Shown here: piece after piece, positions 1 through 5,881 of the stretch
Numbering within the stretch: position 1 is the stretch's first letter
Layout of the letters: every line of letters begins with the position of its first letter
Source of the DNA: a virus
Direction: 5' to 3' (one strand)
Virus record (IMG/VR): IMGVR_UViG_3300032770_000075
Location: 1 to 32,252 of that record
Length of the DNA: 32,252 nt
Program-made: the position numbers and the translations under genes
Notes under the pieces: model-generated
The model's database searches: none
What the model saw: the letters and a program-made list of their open reading frames with translations, nothing else
What the model was told of the DNA's origin: nothing

Positions 1-1
1 C

Positions 2-460
2 AAGTTTGGGCCTAAGACGGCTTTCGATGTCACTATTGATGGCCGTAAGATTGGGTTGGGATTTAACAATAAACTGGTGGCTAATTTGCAACCTGGAACG
101 GTGGTTGAATATGCAGTTGAAGAAGGACAGTACCCGAAAGTCACGTCTATTGTGGCTGTGTCAGGTGAGGCTGCTCCTGCTGCTACGCCAGCTACTCCGG
201 TTGCTCAAACCGCAACTTCTAGCCCGACCAACAAAGATTGGGGTCTTGCGCTCCACAACGCATTGGAGTTTGTGAATGCTCACTACAGTTCTCCACTGGT
301 CAAGAAGTCGCTGTCCTTGCCAGAGAAGTTTAAACTGGCTGTGGCATATGCAGATATGATCGTGCAATATGGACTGACGGGTAAGGTTGTGACAGTTGAC
401 GCGGAAGAGGAAGCGAAGTTGCAGGATGTGGCAGAGGAAGCCGAAACTGCGGTTAACTAA
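2..460 (+). CDS. OB-fold ssDNA-binding-like protein, 5' truncated
   Basis: The frame is open from base 2 to the stop at 458-460, so the gene begins outside the window; the TTG at 56 is only an internal codon. The first ~50 visible residues (FDVTIDGRKIGLGF, then VEYAVEEGQYPKVTSI) have the alternating beta pattern of short phage OB-fold, SSB-like proteins. A Pro/Ala/Thr linker follows, and then a helical C-terminal part (WGLALHNALEFVNAHY and onward) with an acidic tail, as in phage ssDNA-binding proteins. The role as a single-strand binding protein is inferred from fold pattern only; a different OB-fold protein is possible. It is the most upstream gene visible in the plus-strand left cluster. 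Confidence 0.5.
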   Translation, partial: KFGPKTAFDVTIDGRKIGLGFNNKLVANLQPGTVVEYAVEEGQYPKVTSIVAVSGEAAPAATPATPVAQTATSSPTNKDWGLALHNALEFVNAHYSSPLVKKSLSLPEKFKLAVAYADMIVQYGLTGKVVTVDAEEEAKLQDVAEEAETAVN

Positions 461-466
461 TACGAT

Positions 467-622
467 GTCGGGATGGTCTGTTAGAACAGACGCTAGGTTA
501 TTACGCTAGAAGAGGACCCAAATCTGGACGCAGACGTGGTGAATGCTAATAACTGAGTGGCCGCTATTGCCCCCCACTGACGAGGCAACCGGCGCGGGGT
601 GCAAATCCCCCTCCCGATTCCA
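467..622 (+). ncRNA. tRNA-like RNA with a very long variable-region insertion
   Basis: The ends form a tRNA acceptor: 467-473 (GTCGGGA) pairs with 612-618 (TCCCGAT), followed by discriminator T619 and an encoded CCA at 620-622. T474 fits U8. A D-arm-like hairpin lies at 476-491 (GTCTG/CAGAC). An anticodon-like arm lies at 493-509: CTAG/CTAG plus a G-G mismatch closes a 7-nt loop TTATTAC with U33 and A37 in place and ATT as formal anticodon. The T arm is at 595-611 with G53-C61, T54, C56 and A58 equivalents; T55 is G, and the D loop lacks the G18G19 pair that would contact it. About 85 nt (510-594) lie where a 4-21 nt variable loop belongs. It could be a tRNA carrying a small insertion, a decayed tRNA, or a non-decoding tRNA mimic. 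No tmRNA tag ending in Ala-Ala is seen. Confidence 0.5.
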
Positions 623-637
623 TTTTTGGAGGAATGA

Positions 638-838
638 ATGCCTAAAAATAAGATCAGCGTGTACTTTACTGATAGTAACACACCGATGAAGTTTGCGGAT
701 ACAGAAGTTACTTATCTGAGTGGTGTTGTGGGTTTTGCTGGTGAGGTTGTATCTATTGTTTTTCCACTTCATCGTATCCGTAGTATTATTACAATCAGAA
801 CAGAGGAAGAAGAGAAGGAAACAAAACGTGCGAAGTAA
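638..838 (+). CDS. hypothetical small protein, 66 aa
   Basis: Start chosen at ATG 638 because GGAGG at 628-632 sits five bases upstream. The product is short, with alternating hydrophobic and polar residues, and ends in a Glu/Lys-rich tail (EEEEKETKRAK). No family is recognised. It follows the tRNA-like RNA by only 15 bases, so the RNA would have to be processed from the same transcript or come from its own promoter. Its last 11 bases overlap the start of the exported Fn3-like gene, which suggests translational coupling. Confidence 0.6.
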   Translation: MPKNKISVYFTDSNTPMKFADTEVTYLSGVVGFAGEVVSIVFPLHRIRSIITIRTEEEEKETKRAK

Positions 839-1223
839 ACTGTTGTTGGTTCTATTGTTGCTGAGTATCGCTACGCCAGCATTTGCCGCCTACGGCCCCA
901 ATAATGAGGAATGCTGGACTAACCCTACGACTAATACGGACGGCACTCCACTGACAGACTTGGCGGGGAATCGCCTTTATGCAGGGAAGGCGAGTGGAGC
1001 ATATACTATTATCAAAGATGTAGTGTTATCTGCTATGCCTGGTGGCAGGTGCTTGGCGGGAGAAGTAGGGGTATTGCTGGGAAGTTTGGGGATGACTACA
1101 GGAACATGGTATATCGCTGTGACGGCATACAATTCTGCTGGTACTGAAAGCGGGTACAGTAATGAGGTAACCGTCCCTTTCGATGCCGCTTCTCCAAAAT
1201 CCCCTACAAATGCGGTAAGATAA
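828..1223 (+). CDS. exported fibronectin type III-like protein
   Basis: Start chosen at GTG 828 (AAGGA upstream, overlapping the previous stop) because it gives a textbook signal peptide: MRSK, then a Leu/Val-rich core, then a TPAFA-A cleavage site near residue 20. The alternative upstream TTG in this frame would bury the signal. The mature part (~111 aa) has two cysteines and a C-terminal stretch, WYIAVTAYNSAGTESGYSNE, matching the F and G strands of fibronectin type III domains. It should therefore be secreted or periplasmic, and a role at the cell surface (superinfection exclusion, adhesion) is conceivable but unproven. Signal peptides are rare among phage structural proteins, so this is more likely to act on the host envelope. 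Confidence 0.65.
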   Translation: MRSKLLLVLLLLSIATPAFAAYGPNNEECWTNPTTNTDGTPLTDLAGNRLYAGKASGAYTIIKDVVLSAMPGGRCLAGEVGVLLGSLGMTTGTWYIAVTAYNSAGTESGYSNEVTVPFDAASPKSPTNAVR

Positions 1224-1246
1224 TTATACCCTAATTGGAGAAGCAG

Positions 1247-1459
1247 ATGAGTCATAGGGTAGCAAAACGACAAAGAAAAGAACTGCGTAAAGCAATTCTA
1301 GCTGGTCAGTTTGGAGAGGAAGCGAGAGAGTTGTTGAAGAAACTCCAAAAGGAATTGAATGGAATGTTTAGCGCCTTTCAAGATATGAAAATGCTATATC
1401 AAAAATTGCATTTGGAATATCAGATATTGCGGGAGGAACGCAAAAATGAAAAGAGATAG
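1247..1459 (+). CDS. small basic coiled-coil protein, 70 aa
   Basis: ATG 1247 is preferred over the in-frame TTG at 1235 because GGAGAAG at 1237-1243 is a good ribosome site for it. The N-terminus is strongly basic (HRVAKRQRKELRK) and the rest is a heptad-rich helix with Leu/Met at regular spacing, so a coiled coil or small nucleic-acid-binding helix is likely. No family is recognised. Its last 14 bases overlap the next gene. Confidence 0.6.
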   Translation: MSHRVAKRQRKELRKAILAGQFGEEARELLKKLQKELNGMFSAFQDMKMLYQKLHLEYQILREERKNEKR

Positions 1460-1733
1460 TAAGGGAAGATTTGCTCCAAAATATAGAACGGGATCACCAC
1501 ACGCATATGTTGGTAGGTGTTTGAGGGGGCCAAGTGGTGTTTATATTATTGCTCAAGTAGAGTGTAGGCGGTTTAAACTAATTGGTATGACGAGCGGTAA
1601 TCGTTTCTCTGATACAGAGAGTTTTGATTCGACTGTAGACCTAGTCGAGTACTATACGAAAAAGAGACGTTTTGAACAAGTGAATGTGTCCCTCAATGTT
1701 AGAAAACTCGAAGGGTGGGGCTATGGGGTTTGA
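1446..1733 (+). CDS. hypothetical protein, 95 aa
   Basis: The start at ATG 1446 has GGGAGGAACG just upstream, inside the preceding gene. The N-terminus MKRDSKGRFAPKYR is of a kind common at the start of small phage proteins (a basic GRF motif), followed by a mixed alpha/beta segment. No catalytic motif is seen and no function is proposed. Its stop overlaps the start of the Cas4-like nuclease gene by 11 bases. Confidence 0.6.
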   Translation: MKRDSKGRFAPKYRTGSPHAYVGRCLRGPSGVYIIAQVECRRFKLIGMTSGNRFSDTESFDSTVDLVEYYTKKRRFEQVNVSLNVRKLEGWGYGV

Positions 1734-2556
1734 TCTATTAGAGGATTTGCTGGATGAAGAGATAAGGAAAACAAATGAGCTACATAAAGCAACCAGAAAA
1801 GGACGAAAGTATTTTAGTGCGTCAAATTCAGGATACTGTCCTAGAGCTACGATCCTCAATCGACTCTCTGCAAAAGAAATTCCTGCAACTGAACGCCAGC
1901 TTAGGATATTCTGGATTGGTAGTACCATCCACGAAGCTGTTGAACGAATGCTTCAGTCTTCGGGAAGACTTATCGCGGCTGAAAAGTTTGTCGGAGATCG
2001 AGGCGGCTATCTTGTTGGCTCGTTTGATTTCATACTTAGAGACACCGATGGGAAAAATGTCCTGTACGAATTGAAGAGTATTAATAGCAATCGGTTTTGG
2101 AATAAGATTGCCAAGAAGGGTAAAGAACCATTCAAGCATAATGTGATGCAAGCTATAGCCTATTTTATGCTGGCAAAGGGCTATCAAATTGATAGGGTTA
2201 AGATTGCATATATTAGTAAAGACGATGCAGCCCTAAGAGCATTTAGTGTCCCTCTTGACACAGGGTTAATTAAAGAAGTTCACGATTGGTGGGAAGCTGT
2301 TAATTGGTGTTATACAAACAAGCAGCTTCCAGCCCCATATAAAGAAGAGGATCAGGAATACAAGGACTTCTGTAAGAGTTGTTCATTTCGGTCATTGTAT
2401 TGCTTTCCAGATACAGAACATACACAAGATAGTATTGATCTGAACTTGGAGGAATTGCAATGGCCCGACGGGAACGGGATCGCCGCTACGCCAGTACAGC
2501 TAGAGGGAAACTTGTTAGAAAAGCCAATCACTTTAAAGAACGATTCCCAGGGCTAG
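1723..2556 (+). CDS. Cas4/RecB-like PD-(D/E)XK nuclease with Fe-S cysteines
   Basis: ATG 1723 is chosen because AAGGGTGGGG precedes it; an in-frame ATG at 1684 lacks such a site. In the 277-aa product the PD-(D/E)XK core is visible: H70 in a helix (STIHEAVE), D102 in GSFDF, E116-x-K118 in LYELKS, and Q143 to Y147 (QAIAY). One cysteine before the core (C39, YCPR) and three after it (C217, C220, C227) match the four-cysteine iron-sulphur cluster layout of Cas4 and AddB-type nucleases. Such phage proteins are usually 5'-3' or general DNA exonucleases working in recombination or end processing; no CRISPR locus is nearby, so an adaptation role is not implied. The last 97 bases overlap the HNH gene in another frame. 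Confidence 0.8.
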   Translation: MGFDLLEDLLDEEIRKTNELHKATRKGRKYFSASNSGYCPRATILNRLSAKEIPATERQLRIFWIGSTIHEAVERMLQSSGRLIAAEKFVGDRGGYLVGSFDFILRDTDGKNVLYELKSINSNRFWNKIAKKGKEPFKHNVMQAIAYFMLAKGYQIDRVKIAYISKDDAALRAFSVPLDTGLIKEVHDWWEAVNWCYTNKQLPAPYKEEDQEYKDFCKSCSFRSLYCFPDTEHTQDSIDLNLEELQWPDGNGIAATPVQLEGNLLEKPITLKNDSQG

Positions 2557-2852
2557 AGCCTGAGTGGTTGAGAGAACGGATTACAGAATGTATTGGGATA
2601 CCATGTAAATACTGTCATGTAGAGCTTAATTTAGAGAATTGTTCCGCAGATCATAAGGTATCGGTTAAACATGGTGGAGGAAATGAACAAAATAATTTTC
2701 AACTAATTTGTAAGAAATGTAATCGAGGTAAGGGGGATTTTGATGATAGATTCTTCGTTCTCTTGTTGGATTTAGCTGAACGGTATAAAGAACGAGAGAA
2801 CTTATTGAAGAGATTGGCTATGGCAACAATGGTATTTGGTAGGAGATTCTGA
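2460..2852 (+). CDS. HNH endonuclease
   Basis: The start ATG 2460 has GGAGG seven bases upstream, inside the Cas4-like gene. The 130-aa protein carries the HNH signature: C49-x2-C52, then D64-H65 (SADHKVS), N79 (EQNNF), and C84-x2-C87-N88 (ICKKCNRGKGD). The two Cys pairs bind structural zinc and the DH/N/N residues form the beta-beta-alpha metal site. The N-terminus is very Arg/Lys-rich, as expected for DNA binding. HNH proteins in phages serve as homing enzymes or packaging-associated nickases; being far from the terminase and inside the accessory cluster, this one is more likely free-standing. The 97-nt out-of-frame overlap with its neighbour is long for an intact gene pair. Confidence 0.85.
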   Translation: MARRERDRRYASTARGKLVRKANHFKERFPGLEPEWLRERITECIGIPCKYCHVELNLENCSADHKVSVKHGGGNEQNNFQLICKKCNRGKGDFDDRFFVLLLDLAERYKERENLLKRLAMATMVFGRRF

Positions 2853-2977
2853 TGGTATGGTTACGGGGATTATTCTTATTGTTTGTTACTTTTGTGGTTT
2901 GCTGGGTATTTTTGCCCATCACTATTGGAGTAATTTTAGAGATTAAGAGGTTGGTGAAGGAGAAACATGGACGCTGA
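2852..2977 (+). CDS. 41-aa single-span membrane protein
   Basis: Begins at the ATG overlapping the HNH stop (TGATG) with AGGAG just upstream, and ends at TGA 2975-2977, overlapping the next gene by 11 bases. The product starts MVWLRG, has a continuous hydrophobic core of roughly 24 residues with Phe, Val, Trp and Leu, and ends in a basic tail (KRLVKEKHGR), so N-out/C-in topology is plausible. No family is recognised; a tiny lysis or membrane-associated protein is possible. Confidence 0.65.
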   Translation: MVWLRGLFLLFVTFVVCWVFLPITIGVILEIKRLVKEKHGR

Positions 2978-3224
2978 TGTTGTTTGTTATATTAATAATA
3001 TTCCTATTTATCGAGAGATTGGTGTTTTGCATGACGTGTATCAAGAACTCTTTGATCGTGTCCCATCTATTTACATGGTCAGTGGGGGATATTTGATAAA
3101 GACTCAGAGTATGACAGCCAATCAACAGAATAATCTAGTGAATGAATTGACTAAACGACTCTCTGATAAATGGGAAATTGATTGGGAGTTGGATCACAAT
3201 AGCATACTGCTCAGGAGACTCTAA
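2967..3224 (+). CDS. hypothetical protein, 85 aa
   Basis: Preceded by GGTGAAGGAG with proper spacing and followed by a TAATG coupling to the next gene, so it is almost certainly translated. The sequence starts MDADVVCYINNIPI and ends WELDHNSILLRRL, with a likely small alpha/beta fold. Nothing diagnostic is seen. Confidence 0.6.
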   Translation: MDADVVCYINNIPIYREIGVLHDVYQELFDRVPSIYMVSGGYLIKTQSMTANQQNNLVNELTKRLSDKWEIDWELDHNSILLRRL

Positions 3225-3589
3225 TGGCTGATGAAGAAAAGAAAGATAAAAAGGAACGAGAACTTGGTTTGGGACTGGGTTTAGACGCCAAAGTCAGAGT
3301 ATATAAGCTGACTAAAAAGGTTCTGGACTTTATTGAAGATGCGTATAAGAAAGACGAATTAGTCAATGATATGGAACTGTTTGCTGTCAGCCAGTCTATC
3401 TCGTTGAATGTGAATCTTCGGATTCGAGAACTCTACGGAGAGAATGTGTTACTGGCCTTGCATTTGTTAATTCAGCAGCAGAAGTCCAGCACTATTGATG
3501 AGATTAAGGAGAAGTTGGGAACGGATGAGATTGACCAATTAAACAAGCTCTGGAATCTCCCACCCGATATGAAAAAAGGTAATGCGTAA
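3224..3589 (+). CDS. hypothetical protein, 121 aa
   Basis: Starts in a TAATG overlap with the previous gene and ends in another with the MazG-like gene. The N-terminus is highly charged (MADEEKKDKKERE), then a Gly-Leu repeat (GLGLGL) leads into a mostly helical domain. Helices around residues 30-60 and 75-100 look amphipathic. No motif identifies a function; its position directly before three nucleotide-metabolism genes is the only clue. Confidence 0.6.
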   Translation: MADEEKKDKKERELGLGLGLDAKVRVYKLTKKVLDFIEDAYKKDELVNDMELFAVSQSISLNVNLRIRELYGENVLLALHLLIQQQKSSTIDEIKEKLGTDEIDQLNKLWNLPPDMKKGNA

Positions 3590-3942
3590 TGAACGATTTG
3601 GTGCGCTATACAAATTGGTTAAATACATTAGAAGCTATTGCTTTGCGTACAAACGTGTGTGCGACTGAGCATGGTTTTTGGGGAACAGATAATCCAAGTA
3701 CTAAGGCAGAAAAAATTGCACTTATGCACAGCGAACTTTCAGAAGCATTAGAAGCTATTAGACACGGGAATCCACCAGATAAACATATCCCCGATTTTTC
3801 GGGATTAGAGGTAGAACTAGCCGACACAATAATTAGAATTATAGATTTTGCTTTCCAATATAATTTACATATTGGGGAAGCTATGTTAGCTAAAATTGCC
3901 TATAACGAAAGTCGTCCTTATAAACATGGAAAGGCATTTTAA
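3589..3942 (+). CDS. MazG-like nucleoside triphosphate pyrophosphohydrolase
   Basis: The 117-aa all-helical protein has the MazG-type metal-binding pair: E49-x-x-E52 in HSELSEALEAIR and E76-x-x-D79 in EVELADTIIRIIDFA. These bind Mg2+ for cleavage of (d)NTPs to (d)NMP and pyrophosphate. The length fits a single-domain, phage-type MazG. It lies in a TAATG chain with the deoxyribosyltransferase-like and dATP/dGTP-diphosphohydrolase-like genes, suggesting joint control of the nucleotide pool during infection; depletion of ppGpp is another role reported for phage MazG. Substrate cannot be read from the sequence. Confidence 0.75.
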   Translation: MNDLVRYTNWLNTLEAIALRTNVCATEHGFWGTDNPSTKAEKIALMHSELSEALEAIRHGNPPDKHIPDFSGLEVELADTIIRIIDFAFQYNLHIGEAMLAKIAYNESRPYKHGKAF

Positions 3943-4472
3943 TGGAATACTATCTGATTGGTTCTCTTCGTAACGAAAACCTGGGAACAATAGGGAATGA
4001 ATTGAGACAGGCAGGACTAGAGATTTTTGACTCTTGGTATGCGGCAGGGCCAATTGCAGATGATTGTTGGAGAGACTATGAGAAAGCTAAAGGCAGTAAT
4101 TATAAACAAGCTTTGGCTGGGTATGCGGCTCAACACATATTTCAATTTGATCGAAAGCATCTTGATCGTTGTGATGGTGCTATCCTTGCTTATCCTGCTG
4201 GAAAGTCAGCACATTTGGAACTTGGCTACATACTTGGTCAAGGTAAGCCGGGGTATATCCTATTAGATGGAGAACCAGAACGATTTGATGTGATGCTCAA
4301 TTTTGCTACTGCTGTCTGCTATACAACTACAGAGTTAATTGGCGTGATAAGAGAAGGTTATTGGTCACAATTCCAACACAGAAACAAGAACAGACAGAAT
4401 CTTGTACCATTTTATCCTTTAGAATCTGAACATGAGGTTCCGAGCGTGACTGGTGGTAGATATGTCATTTGA
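3942..4472 (+). CDS. nucleoside 2-deoxyribosyltransferase-like protein
   Basis: The 176-aa product starts with a Rossmann-type strand (MEYYLIGSLRN) and has the family's core: D70/D78 in FDRKHLDRCDGAILAYPAG and the E93 region SAHLELGYILGQGKP, where the glutamate is the usual nucleophile. Family members exchange the base on 2'-deoxynucleosides or hydrolyse deoxynucleoside 5'-monophosphates, and phage versions occur in salvage or modified-base pathways. The C-terminal ~40 residues (QFQHRNKNRQNLVPF...) are an extra tail beyond the core. The start is fixed by the TAATG overlap with the MazG-like gene; the stop overlaps the next gene by 11 bases. Confidence 0.7.
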   Translation: MEYYLIGSLRNENLGTIGNELRQAGLEIFDSWYAAGPIADDCWRDYEKAKGSNYKQALAGYAAQHIFQFDRKHLDRCDGAILAYPAGKSAHLELGYILGQGKPGYILLDGEPERFDVMLNFATAVCYTTTELIGVIREGYWSQFQHRNKNRQNLVPFYPLESEHEVPSVTGGRYVI

Positions 4473-4824
4473 AACTAAAGATAGCGGTAAGAGAGAACAG
4501 TATACGTCTGGTATGGTGCGAGATACCACGGAGGGTAAAGCACGTTTTGATTTAATCTATATGCCCATGCTTGTTCGATGGGCAGAACTGATGGCAAGAG
4601 GGGCAGTTAAATACGGAGAGAGAAATTGGGAGAAGGCTTGTAGTTTAGTCGAATACCTACGATTTAAAGGGTCTGCATTCAGGCATTTTATTCAGTGGTT
4701 TATGGGAGATATGGACGAGGATCATGCTGCTGCTGTATTCTTTAATATCTCGGCAGCAGAGTATGTGAAAGCTAAACTAGATGCTATGACAGATATAGAC
4801 CCCGATAAATGGAGCCATACATGA
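4462..4824 (+). CDS. dATP/dGTP diphosphohydrolase-like protein (DUF5664 type)
   Basis: ATG 4462 is preferred to the in-frame GTG at 4453; the ribosome site (GGTGG) is weak for either. In the 120-aa product the family pattern is clear: EGKARFDLI (24-32), VKYGERNW (49-56), FRHFIQWFMGD (73-83), and DEDHAAAVFFN (85-95) with H88. These residues are conserved in the phage family described as dATP/dGTP diphosphohydrolase, N-terminal. Some relatives (MazZ) occur in 2-aminoadenine phages, but no PurZ or DatZ is in this window. With the MazG-like and deoxyribosyltransferase-like genes it forms a nucleotide-pool cassette. Confidence 0.7.
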   Translation: MSFETKDSGKREQYTSGMVRDTTEGKARFDLIYMPMLVRWAELMARGAVKYGERNWEKACSLVEYLRFKGSAFRHFIQWFMGDMDEDHAAAVFFNISAAEYVKAKLDAMTDIDPDKWSHT

Positions 4825-5090
4825 CAGAAATGACACAGCTTACGATAGGGAATGCTATTACAGATTCTAGAAATTATAAAGAAGGTTATGAGGATGGCTA
4901 CCAGGCTTGTAGAAAAGATTTTGAGGAAGCAACAGAAAAATTAAAGATGGTTTATCATGCTATACTTAGCGACAATAAACGCTTGGTTAATGAAAACTTC
5001 CAATTGCATACTGTGGTTTTGAATTATCAAGAAAAGTTTAGAACTATATTTGGGAAGCCGTTAGCGGAAGGAGAAGCAGATGGCGTTTGA
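4821..5090 (+). CDS. hypothetical helical protein, 89 aa
   Basis: ATG 4821 in an ATGA overlap is chosen over ATG 4809 because GGAG at 4811-4814 is correctly spaced for it. The protein has the segment NYKEGYEDGYQACRKDFEEATEKL, typical of small phage helical proteins, followed by a coiled-coil-like region. No function is assigned. Its stop overlaps the holin-like gene by 11 bases. Confidence 0.6.
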   Translation: MTEMTQLTIGNAITDSRNYKEGYEDGYQACRKDFEEATEKLKMVYHAILSDNKRLVNENFQLHTVVLNYQEKFRTIFGKPLAEGEADGV

Positions 5091-5469
5091 TCCTATTACA
5101 GGCGCAGAGGATTTGTTTAAGAGTATTGTTGGTCTTGGCCAAACCTATATCGACAACAAAGAAAAGGCTGCTGAGTTTGCATTCCAACTTGCTCAATTAC
5201 AGGTACAGTTTTCACAACAGCTAGTCCAAACTAAAACCAGTCCTTTTGTTGATGCATTGGTTAAGTTTATGTACGCTATGCGGGATGTTATTATCCCAAT
5301 GTTTAGGCCCATTGGCAGTTTTCTTCTTACTGCTTCTTGCGCCTATCTTAATTATAAACAGATCGCTCCACCTGAACCTATCAACAGTATTATGGCGTCT
5401 TCGTTTCCTGGGTGGATGGTGTCAAGGCACATTAATAAACAAACCGAATTAACAAAAAATGGAGCATAA
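5080..5469 (+). CDS. holin-like membrane protein (3TM/GTA-holin resemblance)
   Basis: GGAGAAG precedes ATG 5080. The 129-aa product has an amphipathic N-terminal helix (residues ~20-55) and one or two hydrophobic segments (about 65-98: FMYAMRDVIIPMFRPIGSFL then LTASCAYLNY) separated by an Arg-Pro turn, a layout seen in 3TM holins of the gene-transfer-agent type. If right, it would permeabilise the inner membrane for lysis. No endolysin gene is visible in the window, and only one span is strong, so a non-lytic membrane protein remains possible. Confidence 0.45.
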   Translation: MAFDPITGAEDLFKSIVGLGQTYIDNKEKAAEFAFQLAQLQVQFSQQLVQTKTSPFVDALVKFMYAMRDVIIPMFRPIGSFLLTASCAYLNYKQIAPPEPINSIMASSFPGWMVSRHINKQTELTKNGA

Positions 5470-5655
5470 ATGAAAGTACGAATTCAATACCTAAATGAAC
5501 GGGATGAGGTTATTGCTTCTGATGAGTTTCAGGGGATTGGAGCAATGAGACAGTTTCAGATTGCTCCTGCTTTAGGGGATGGGACGGTACTGGTAGGGTA
5601 TCAGTTGCAAACGATTCTAGGAGTGCGAAATCAGGCACAGAAGGTTATTCAATGA
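5470..5655 (+). CDS. hypothetical protein, 61 aa
   Basis: GGAG lies seven bases upstream of ATG 5470, which follows the holin-like stop immediately. The protein looks like a small beta-rich fold (MKVRIQYLNERDEVIASDEF...). No family is recognised. Its stop TGA overlaps the ATG of the next mini-gene. Confidence 0.55.
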   Translation: MKVRIQYLNERDEVIASDEFQGIGAMRQFQIAPALGDGTVLVGYQLQTILGVRNQAQKVIQ

Positions 5656-5744
5656 TGCAGGAAAATTTAAGTTGGATTGGCTATGCTATAATACTCGGCT
5701 TGACATTATTCTTGATTATTTATGCCTTTTATGATGGGGATTAA
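5652..5744 (+). CDS. 30-aa single-span membrane peptide
   Basis: The ATG overlaps the previous stop (ATGATG at 5652-5657). The product is MMQENLSWIG followed by a ~18-residue hydrophobic helix (YAIILGLTLFLIIYAF) and a short acidic end YDGD. It is the last gene of the left plus-strand cluster. Its TAA at 5742-5744 lies in the TTAA that also contains the stop of the opposing minus-strand gene. Role unknown; size and hydrophobicity resemble small lysis-accessory peptides. Confidence 0.5.
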   Translation: MMQENLSWIGYAIILGLTLFLIIYAFYDGD

Positions 5745-5881
5745 CTTCCAAATAAGAGACAGGGGCCATCAGGGTTGCCGCTAATCCATACTTCAATAGG
5801 AGTATAGATATGCCAGTACCAGAGCGAGATACAGAGGACTCCTAGAAGTAATCCGGCCAAGAACCAAAGAAATTTTTTCAT
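5741..5881 (-). CDS. 46-aa small membrane/exported protein
   Basis: Last gene of the late operon. Its ATG (5879-5881) overlaps the TAA of the large virion gene in a TAATG arrangement. The product begins MKKFLWFLAG with a hydrophobic helix to about residue 22 (membrane anchor or uncleaved signal), then a polar tail with Cys17 and Cys41. No lipobox is evident. Its position at the very end of the late operon would suit a lysis function such as a spanin-type peptide, but it is too short to assign. Confidence 0.6.
   Translation of the reverse strand: MKKFLWFLAGLLLGVLCISLWYWHIYTPIEVWISGNPDGPCLLFGS

Noticed and set aside
467-622. tmRNA (ssrA-like) gene
   Set aside because: Acceptor, T arm and CCA fit, but the span is too short for a tmRNA, no tag ORF ending in the usual Ala-Ala is seen, and the 5' half has a D hairpin and anticodon-like arm.
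493-772. Minus-strand ORFs over the tRNA-like region
   Set aside because: No ribosome sites, overlap the plus-strand gene and the RNA structure; shadows.
1723-2556. Cas4 as part of a CRISPR system
   Set aside because: No cas1, cas2 or repeat array in the window; stand-alone Cas4-like nucleases are common in phages.
5246-5452. 68-aa hydrophobic plus-strand ORF inside the holin-like gene
   Set aside because: Hydrophobic only because it is a shifted reading of the holin membrane segment; no start signal.
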